From JBBSDV01 sp038240335 (GTDB lineage: Bacteria; Chloroflexota; Dehalococcoidia; DSTF01; JACRBR01), in contig JBBSDV010000028.1 of assembly GCA_038240335.1 (NCBI GenBank), positions 1-20,937 on the forward strand: a DNA stretch of 20,937 nt. Direction: 5' to 3'. Every line of letters begins with the position of its first letter. The first letter of the stretch is position 1. The notes under the pieces are model-generated. The model saw only the letters and a list, made by a program, of their open reading frames with translations, had not been told where the DNA came from and ran no database searches. This document shows, piece by piece, positions 1 through 5,778 of this stretch. Made by a program: the position numbers and the translations under genes.

Positions 1-115
1 AGCTTCAAAGGCGAACCCCCTGCGAATTCGCTTGCACCCGCATGCGTTTGCGGCACGAGGCGAAACATTTGCTCGGGACGACCGAGATCCTTCGCACGAC
101 TCACGATCGAAGTTA

Positions 116-142
116 TTGACAGGGAGACCGATCTGCTATATG
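116..142 (+). promoter_or_regulatory. Candidate sigma-70 promoter for the 176-565 gene
   Basis: A perfect -35 hexamer TTGACA lies at 116-121. A TATATG -10-like box follows at 137-142, with a short 15-base spacer; with a 17-base spacer the -10 would read TATGCA at 139-144. The gene start at 176 is 35-40 bases downstream and has its own strong ribosome binding site. The -35 match is convincing, while the -10 and spacing are imperfect. Confidence 0.45.
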
Positions 143-175
143 CAGTAGAAAAAGCACGGACAAGGAGGGGAAGAG

Positions 176-565
176 ATGCCTCGCTCGCTCTGTCTCGTGT
201 TAACGGTGTTCGCTCTGTCGTTTCTCGCCGGCGCACAACAAACATTCGCCCAATCGCCGACGGCCACCGCTACTTCCGATAGCACGACTGCCACACGCAC
301 TCCAGCTCCGACTGGAACGGGCACGGTCGCCGCCACGAATACCCCAGTACCAGTGGAAACGTTCCCAATCACTGGTACACCACGGACATCGGTAGATGTC
401 GTACCACCTTCTCCGACCCCCGCCCCGATGCGGGTAACGGCACCGAACACCGGCAGCGGGGCGTTACCGACCGCGCCCAGCCGAGAGGCAGTTCTCGCGA
501 TCGCGTTCCTCGCGGCGCTCGGGACATCGATAATCTACATCGGCGCTCGCCAAAACAAGAACTGA
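176..565 (+). CDS. Small exported Thr/Pro-rich surface protein with C-terminal sorting-like anchor
   Basis: 129 aa. The start is fixed by a strong AAGGAGGGG ribosome binding site at 162-170, five bases before ATG. Residues 1-25 form a signal peptide ending in a TFA-type cleavage site. Residues 26-88 are a low-complexity Thr/Pro/Ala/Ser linker, probably an extended and possibly glycosylated stalk. Near the C terminus come PNTGSG (90-95), a hydrophobic helix (about 103-123) and a short tail with Arg and Lys. That order, motif then helix then positive tail, is the layout of LPXTG-type sortase substrates, although the motif here is A-P-N-T-G. No folded domain is visible and no sortase gene lies in the window. 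It is probably a membrane- or wall-anchored surface protein; the function is unknown. A hairpin follows its stop codon. Confidence 0.75.
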   Translation: MPRSLCLVLTVFALSFLAGAQQTFAQSPTATATSDSTTATRTPAPTGTGTVAATNTPVPVETFPITGTPRTSVDVVPPSPTPAPMRVTAPNTGSGALPTAPSREAVLAIAFLAALGTSIIYIGARQNKN

Positions 566-587
566 AGGCGTCGAAGGAGGAAGAGAA

Positions 588-614
588 GAGGTGCACTCGC
601 CACGAGCGCACCTC
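588..614. terminator. Strong hairpin between convergent genes
   Basis: GAGGTGC at 588-594 pairs with GCACCTC at 608-614. Inside it CTCG pairs with CGAG around a CCA loop, giving 11 pairs with one A/C mismatch. It lies 23 bases past the stop of the 176-565 gene and about 40 bases past the stop of the facing minus-strand gene. Neither side has a clean T run. The minus-strand side is followed by a pyrimidine-rich CTTCTCTTCC tract. A bidirectional terminator is the natural reading. Confidence 0.6.
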
Positions 615-652
615 GCTTCTGACTTGTTCTGGATCAACGAGCTACGGGACGT

Positions 653-1869
653 TCATCGAGTCATACGATGAGTGATCCTGACTCCACCAGAACACCACGC
701 CGGTACCGAATGTCTCTTTATGCAACTGCGACTTCCGCCTGGACCAATGGCGGTATCCAAGTCACAACGTGGAAAGTTCGCAAAGCTCGTGTTGTCCGTG
801 ATCCTAGTGAAGGGTATGTTTTGCGAACCGCTGTTGTTGCGCATGATGGCCTCTTCGCTGGTCTTGCCATAGACCATAACCCAAGCGCCATTTACGTCAC
901 CGCGAGATGTCGTGAGTCTCCCATACTGCACGCCGTTGCTGCCGGAGCCTCCGACCGCACGAATTTGGGCACAGACGCTCGTCCCGCTCGACGTCATCGG
1001 GAAGTCGGCATAGGCAACATCGTTGTTCATTGCCGTGATCGCTTGAGTTACTGGGAAGGCTCCGCCACAAATCGTGCGCTGGTACGTTCGGCTGGCGACC
1101 TTTGGCGCCTTGAACGCAACGCGAATTGACGTGGACGAGATCGGGTTTACCCAGAGTACCTGAGGCGTCGGCGTCGTCCCGAACGACATCGTGAACGCCT
1201 GTTGAACCGCGTTGTGTAGTCGAATGGCTGGGTCTGAATCTGGCCGCAGACCGAGACCACGACTCCGCTAGACAACGTAACGGACTCCATGATTGACGTG
1301 ACGTTCGAATTGCACGCGAACGATCCGTCGTCAACGTACTGTTCCCACAGGCTAAACAAGTGTCCGAGCTCGTGCGTAGCGACTGCTCGTATGCCGTCCG
1401 CCGAGTAGGTGTAACTGCTGTTCAACGAGATGGCTGCGGTATTGATTCCGCCGGCCGCGTCGCTCGACGTGGGCTGGGCACAGCCTACCCAGCTGCCGCC
1501 GCAACCCGACGTAGTCGTCCAGTACGCCTGAACCTGTTCGGAACCGTTGCAAGCTCCGAAAAACTCGCCGCTTCCATAGAGCCAGAATGCCTGGAATCCC
1601 GCAGCCACGTTCCAATCGCCCGCCGCCGTTCGCAAGCCCGTCTTCGCCCCCGCGTTTGCGTTCAATCCGTCGGTGCAGACGCGCTCCGCGCGGATTGCGC
1701 CTGGCGGGTTCGTCCCCACGACCTGCGATTGATCCATATATTTGACGAACGTGAAGCGATCAAGAAATGTAACGTGGTTCGCACTTGCTGGTCCAACCGT
1801 GTGCACCACAAGCACGAGGCCAACTACGGCAAACACAGACAGAAAAAGTGTCGTGAATCGTGTCTTCAT
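653..1869 (-). pseudogene. Exported HELGH metalloprotease-like protein, frameshifted
   Basis: Two minus-strand frames together give one protein of about 405 aa. The first frame (stop at 1147) has a signal peptide (residues 1-30) and a secreted Cys-containing domain. It carries a zinc-protease motif HELGH (166-170) followed by LFSLWE, and a later TSIMES that resembles a metzincin Met-turn. The second frame (653 to about 1215) continues with a fibronectin-III/Ig-like segment starting near TPTPQVLWVNP, then a Cys-bearing tail. The frames join if one base is restored near 1213-1215: the reading then becomes FDYT-NAVQQAFTMSFG. As written, translation runs into an Arg-rich out-of-frame tail. No slippery heptamer is visible, so a deletion or sequencing indel is likelier than programmed frameshifting. 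The ATG overlaps the stop of the upstream gene by four bases (ATGA), so the two form an operon. The residue at the usual third zinc-ligand position is Glu176, not His or Asp. Confidence 0.7.
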
Positions 1870-2390
1870 GGGTTCACCACCGTCGACGGCGCGCCGTGCG
1901 GGTCCTTCAGTTCGCCGCCGACTTGCGTCGACGGGAGTTCTCGCTGCGTCACCTGGTCACGGAAGTAGACGGCTCCGTCACAGTTATCACGCACGTAGTC
2001 CCCGGGGCTCGGAATATCGCGCACCTGATCCCCTGGTCCGATGACTTCAAACGGATCGCCGGCCTTGGTGATCACAGTTGCGCCGCAACGTGTGGGCTGA
2101 GGTTTCGCCACCGCCGCCTCCACGGGTTCGGCGGGCGGCGTTGCGGTTGGTGGAGATGAAACGGACGTTTCCGTGGTGCTGGCCGTCGCGGTGGCAATCA
2201 CCGACGGCTCAGCCGGTAGCAGGCTATTCGTTGTCGCCGACGGTACTGCTAGCGTGGGTGCGCTCGCAGGTGCCGCCTCCGTGGTCCTTGTCCTATTCTC
2301 TCGGTTGCCAAGTATGACGAAGGCGAGCACTGCCAAAATTGCGGCACTACCTACGCCCGCTAGCGCGATCTTGAAGAGTCGATGATTCAT
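1866..2390 (-). CDS. Membrane-anchored Pro/Thr/Ala-rich exported protein, function unknown
   Basis: 174 aa. A single N-terminal hydrophobic helix (about residues 8-28) with basic residues ahead of it acts as a signal anchor. There is no lipobox cysteine. Residues about 35-100 are a Pro/Thr/Ala/Ser-rich linker. The last 75 residues form a small soluble region with two cysteines (in TRCGATV and RDNCDGAV) that could make a disulfide outside the cell, plus repeated GD/GP turns. A GGAGAG ribosome binding site precedes the ATG. Its stop overlaps the start of the metalloprotease-like gene, so the two are probably translated together; it may be an anchor or inhibitor-like partner of the protease, but that is only inferred from position. 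No family recognised. Confidence 0.7.
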   Translation of the reverse strand: MNHRLFKIALAGVGSAAILAVLAFVILGNRENRTRTTEAAPASAPTLAVPSATTNSLLPAEPSVIATATASTTETSVSSPPTATPPAEPVEAAVAKPQPTRCGATVITKAGDPFEVIGPGDQVRDIPSPGDYVRDNCDGAVYFRDQVTQRELPSTQVGGELKDPHGAPSTVVNP

Positions 2391-2550
2391 AGTTCTCTCC
2401 GTAACTGATCCCGCTCCCCTACATGTCTCGCGTTTGGGTCAACCTCCTTTCAGCACTATGCCCTCGTTGGACGCGCATGATATGAAATGACGCGTGAGGC
2501 ACGGTAGAGTAATTCACGTGATCTTCGTGGCGTAGTTCCGACGATTGCTG

Positions 2551-2792
2551 TTAGTCCACCGACGGCGGTTCAACGAGTCTCCACGCGATCGCCTTACCCA
2601 GCGCGTGGCAGCGGGTGCGCGCCTGAAGACGCGTACGAGCATTCGCGAGGTAGTTGCTGACGGTGCGCGTCGACAAGTGAAATGCTGAGCGATCTCGCGA
2701 TCGGTTATGCCGTCCGCGACGCAGCGTAAGATCTCAAGCTGTTGGTTCGTAAGTGCAGGCACCACGGCAGCACACCTGATGGTATGTTACAT
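2551..2792 (-). pseudogene. Small LuxR/GerE-type HTH regulator, disrupted
   Basis: From GTG at 2765 the frame reads LTNQQLEILRCVADGITDREIAQH, the first part of a LuxR-type helix-turn-helix domain. The frame then breaks near 2673-2680. One base over, it continues as HLSTRTVSNYLANARTRLQ and runs to TAA at 2551-2553, which is exactly the recognition helix and last helix of the family. Repairing one missing base gives a stand-alone HTH protein of about 70-80 aa, the size class of GerE. A better start exists upstream: ATG at 2790-2792 with AAGGTG five bases before it, but its second codon is TAA (2787-2789). So there is probably one frameshift plus one nonsense codon. A surviving start at GTG 2765 with an AGGTG site is possible, but the frameshift would still remove the DNA-reading helix. 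Confidence 0.65.
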
Positions 2793-3186
2793 CGTTTCAC
2801 CTTCTCGTGCCGGGCAGGCGCCCGCCATCATGACGCATTTCCGTCGATCAGCGTCAGAAATGCGACGATGGACAGGACCGACACGATGGCACAATCGTGC
2901 GATGCGAGCGAGTACCCGGTGGCGCCGCGGTTCCCCGACACTCCTTCGCAGGGTCGTCTCTCGTCAGTCAGGACTAGGGGAGATGTCGCTAGCGTCTGAC
3001 CGGATGTGCGAGTCTGGGGCACACGAGCGTGGCGGGGTCGCCGCAAGACTGCGCGATCTGCTGATTCCGTCGCCGCGTGGATCATTTCGACTCTCAGCGC
3101 CAAGTTCATCTTCCTGCGCGCATCGTCCTCGCTCGAACGAGCCGATGTCACGTTGACAGGCACTCGGAGCGATGTGTCTTCCGCCG
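2793..3186. other. Gene-poor stretch, possible gene remnant on the minus strand
   Basis: No convincing gene. A minus-strand open frame at 2828-3163 (111 codons from a GTG) ends in a hydrophobic segment, CAIVSVLSIVAFLTLI, that could be a membrane helix. Its stop overlaps an ATG (TCATGATGG) in the same frame as the LuxR-type remnant. The rest of that frame is Arg/Ser-rich without recognisable structure, and no good ribosome binding site was seen. It may be a decayed membrane sensor upstream of the regulator, or a chance frame. No strong terminator was seen after aroE. Confidence 0.3.
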
Positions 3187-4050
3187 CTACCCCTTCGGGC
3201 CGAGAGCGAGTTCGGCGGCGGCGAACATCGCGGCGGTGTCGGCTTCGAGGCCGGTCCAGAGCTTGAACGACTCGGCGGCCTGGTACACGAGCATGCCTAT
3301 GCCGGAGATCGCCTTTGCGCCTCGGGATCTGGCGGCGCTCATCAGCGGTGTCTCGGCGGGGTTATAGACGACGTCAAAGACGAGCGTGCGCGGCTCGATC
3401 AACTCAGCCGGAACGACAGATTCGCCCGCGGTCTCCGATCCAAGGACGCCGACGGAGGTGCAGTTGACGAGCAGATCCGCCTCGTTCAGCGAGCGCCGGT
3501 ATGAGCCATCGCCGAGGTAGGCCCAGGTGATCGTCGTGCCGGAGGGCGTCGAGCGCTTGAGGTTGAGCACGAGGCCTTCGGTCTTGCGGGGCTGGCGCCC
3601 GACGACGAAGATCACGGCCGCCCCGGCATCGACGAGGGCGAGGGCGACGGCGCGGGCAGCGCCACCGGCGCCGATGATCATGGTGCGCTTCCCCTTTGCG
3701 TCGAACTTGGCGTCGTCGCGGAGTGATCGCTTGAAGCCGGCGACGTCCGTGTTGTCGCCGATCAGCTTGTCATCGCGATTGATGATCGTGTTTACCGCGC
3801 CGGCGCGTGTCGCGAGTTCGGTCGTCTCATCGAGGAACGGGGTGACGGCCTGCTTGTGCGGGATCGTGACATTTGCGCCGAAGAAATCCGCGCCGCGAAG
3901 CGCCGTAAGGCGGCCTTCGAGCAGATCGCCTGAGGTCTCCCACGCGACGTACGTGGCGTCGATCCCGGCCGATTGAAATGCCGCGGCGAAGATCGCGGGG
4001 CTAATGGAATGGCCGAGCGGATGGCCAATGACGCCGGCGTGCTTCGTCAC
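3187..4050 (-). CDS. aroE: Shikimate dehydrogenase AroE
   Basis: 287 aa, the usual family length. It catalyses NADPH-dependent reduction of 3-dehydroshikimate to shikimate in aromatic amino acid synthesis, in the cytoplasm. Visible motifs in order: shikimate-binding PLGHSISP (11-18), NVTIPHK with catalytic Lys66 (60-66), GDNTD with Asp102 (98-102), the NADP-binding glycine loop GAGGAAR (127-133), and the C-terminal GIGMLVYQAAESF block. The start is a GTG with AGGAG (4057-4061) six bases upstream. The frame is open further upstream into mltG, but family alignment and the ribosome binding site place the start here. It is the last gene of the alaS-ruvX-mltG-aroE run, 92 bases after mltG. Confidence 0.95.
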   Translation of the reverse strand: MTKHAGVIGHPLGHSISPAIFAAAFQSAGIDATYVAWETSGDLLEGRLTALRGADFFGANVTIPHKQAVTPFLDETTELATRAGAVNTIINRDDKLIGDNTDVAGFKRSLRDDAKFDAKGKRTMIIGAGGAARAVALALVDAGAAVIFVVGRQPRKTEGLVLNLKRSTPSGTTITWAYLGDGSYRRSLNEADLLVNCTSVGVLGSETAGESVVPAELIEPRTLVFDVVYNPAETPLMSAARSRGAKAISGIGMLVYQAAESFKLWTGLEADTAAMFAAAELALGPKG

Positions 4051-4142
4051 GTTGTACTCCTGTCGTGGTTCCGTGGCCGAATCGTGCTGCCCACGCTCGG
4101 CCAGGCACCAGCCGTTGGTGTCGGCGAGCACCGAACCGGCGC

Positions 4143-5234
4143 TTACTGCTGGTAATGCTCGACGTTCCGCTGGTGCTCCTCGAGCGTCGCGGCGAAGACG
4201 TGCGTACCGTCGTTCTTGGCGACGAAATACAGGTAGTTCGTCTGCGCCGGCCGGATCACGGCCTGGATCGCATCGAGCCCGGGATTGGCGATCGGGCCCG
4301 GCGGGAGGCCGGCGTTTGTGTACGTATTGTACGGCGACTCCAGCTTGAGGTCGTCTAGAGTCAACGCCTGCTTCCACCAACCGTACTTCGCGACGCTCGC
4401 AGGGTCCTGGGCTATGGCGTATTGCACGGTGGGGTCGGCCTGCAGCGGGATGCCGGCACGGAGGCGGTTGAGGAAGACGCTGGCGATGATCGGCCGCTCC
4501 GAGGCCGTTGCCGCCTCACGCTCGACGATCGAGGCCAGCGTCACGACTTCCGACATCGTGAGGTTTTGGCCCTCGAGCTGTACCTTATCGACGACGTTGG
4601 TCTGGAAGCCCCGGAGCATCGTGTCGATGATCTGACCCGCCGTCGCGCCGCGCGGAACATCGTAGCGCGCGGGGAACAAATAGCCCTCGTAGCTGCAAGC
4701 AGTCGGTGTGCCGGCGTCCGCAGATGCACAATCGCGCGATCGCAGAAGCGCTTCCGTGAAGGCGGCATTGACGTAGAGAGCATCCAGAAATGCCTGCCGA
4801 TCGGTCAGCCCGGCTTTCTCGACAATCTCGGCGACTTCCTCGATCCGCCGCCCCTCAGGCACGAGCACGGAGCGCGAGGCCGTGCGGCCGGAGGCGATGC
4901 GGCGCACCGCTTCGATGGCGGTCGTGCCGTGGTCGAATTCATATTGGCCGGCTTCGAGCGAGTTCTGAACGCCGGTGAGGCCGACGAGCACCTCGAAGAG
5001 GCGGCTGCTGCGAACGACGCCGAGTTTCTGCAGCGATGCGCCGATGGCCTTCGCGCCCTCCCCCTGCTGGACCGTGATGCTCACGGGCTCGCCCGCCGAT
5101 GCCAGCGGAGCGATCTGATGCTCGGGCTCGTCACTGTAGACGGAGCCGGGCGTCTGATACACGAACCAGGCGAGTCCGGCGGTGAGCGCGAACGCTGCGA
5201 TCGCGACGAGCGTGCTGGCGGTGCGGTACATCAT
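4143..5234 (-). CDS. mltG: Endolytic murein transglycosylase MltG (YceG-like)
   Basis: 363 aa. This inner-membrane lytic transglycosylase cuts nascent glycan strands and so sets their length. Residues about 8-26 form the single N-terminal membrane helix. A LysM-like stretch VQQGEGAKAIGASL follows (about 55-68). The YceG catalytic domain shows SYEGYLFPARY (181-191), the active-site Glu238 in SIVERE, LQADPTVQYA (264-273), SPYNTYTNAGLPPGPIANPG (300-319) and the final FVAKNDGTHVF. All catalytic landmarks are present. The start ATG overlaps the ruvX stop by four bases (ATGA), so translation is probably coupled. A short Cys-containing insertion sits at about 169-180. aroE follows. Confidence 0.93.
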   Translation of the reverse strand: MMYRTASTLVAIAAFALTAGLAWFVYQTPGSVYSDEPEHQIAPLASAGEPVSITVQQGEGAKAIGASLQKLGVVRSSRLFEVLVGLTGVQNSLEAGQYEFDHGTTAIEAVRRIASGRTASRSVLVPEGRRIEEVAEIVEKAGLTDRQAFLDALYVNAAFTEALLRSRDCASADAGTPTACSYEGYLFPARYDVPRGATAGQIIDTMLRGFQTNVVDKVQLEGQNLTMSEVVTLASIVEREAATASERPIIASVFLNRLRAGIPLQADPTVQYAIAQDPASVAKYGWWKQALTLDDLKLESPYNTYTNAGLPPGPIANPGLDAIQAVIRPAQTNYLYFVAKNDGTHVFAATLEEHQRNVEHYQQ

Positions 5235-5755
5235 GTCATGCCGGCCTTCGCGCGCGGACGGGCGTTCGCGTCGATATAGGCCTGGAGAATCATTGCGGCT
5301 GCCACGTCATCGAGGCGCGGTTTCGAGCCGTGTTTGGGGGAAGCCTTCGCCGGTGCGGCTTCGAGCGCATCGGAGGCGCGGACGGAGGTGTAGCGTTCGT
5401 CGGCGTACGCGACAGGGACGTCGAGCCGGCGTGCGAGAGCGCTGCCGAAGCGGCGCGCGCGTCGCGATTGCTCGCTCTCGTCGCCGGACATGTGCAGCGG
5501 CAGGCCGATGACGACGCATGCCGCCGACTGTTCGCGTGCCAGCGCCGCGACGCGCTCGAGATCGTCGCCGCGATTGGTGTGCTCGACGATCATGAGCGGG
5601 ACGGCGAAGGTACCGTTCGCGATAGCGACGCCGATACGCCGTTCGCCGTAGTCGATGCCGAGCAGCGGCCCGCGCGCCGCCTGCGCATCGGCAAGCGGTG
5701 GGCCGGCCTCGATTGGGCCCTGCTCGTTCGGTTCGTCTGTGTCCCTGTGTGAGAT
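5231..5755 (-). CDS. ruvX: RuvX/YqgF family Holliday-junction nuclease-like protein
   Basis: The RNase-H fold core shows GIDYGERRIGVA with catalytic Asp, VVIGLPLHMSG, the acidic ADERYTS motif, and KPRLDDVAAAMIL with the last Asp. Family members resolve Holliday junctions or process pre-16S rRNA. The first ATG in frame (5593) lies after the GIDYG motif, so it would remove a catalytic Asp. No ATG, GTG or TTG exists in frame upstream. The best start is ATC at 5753-5755, six bases after GGGAGAG and 23 bases after the alaS stop. It gives 174 aa with a hydrophilic N-terminal extension (SHRDTDEPNEQ...) whose codons are GC-rich in third position. A CTG at 5663-5665 would give 144 aa, the usual family length, but lacks a good ribosome binding site. 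The gene overlaps mltG by four bases. Function is sure; start is not. Confidence 0.88.
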   Translation of the reverse strand: MSHRDTDEPNEQGPIEAGPPLADAQAARGPLLGIDYGERRIGVAIANGTFAVPLMIVEHTNRGDDLERVAALAREQSAACVVIGLPLHMSGDESEQSRRARRFGSALARRLDVPVAYADERYTSVRASDALEAAPAKASPKHGSKPRLDDVAAAMILQAYIDANARPRAKAGMT

Positions 5756-5778
5756 CTCTGACTCTCCCGTCGTCCCGC

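Noticed and set aside
1147..1215. Programmed -1 frameshift in the metalloprotease
   Set aside because: No slippery heptamer or downstream pseudoknot was seen; a one-base indel explains it more simply.
3187..4380. AroE with 110 extra N-terminal residues
   Set aside because: The extra part overlaps the end of mltG out of frame; the GTG at 4050 has a good ribosome binding site and matches the family start.
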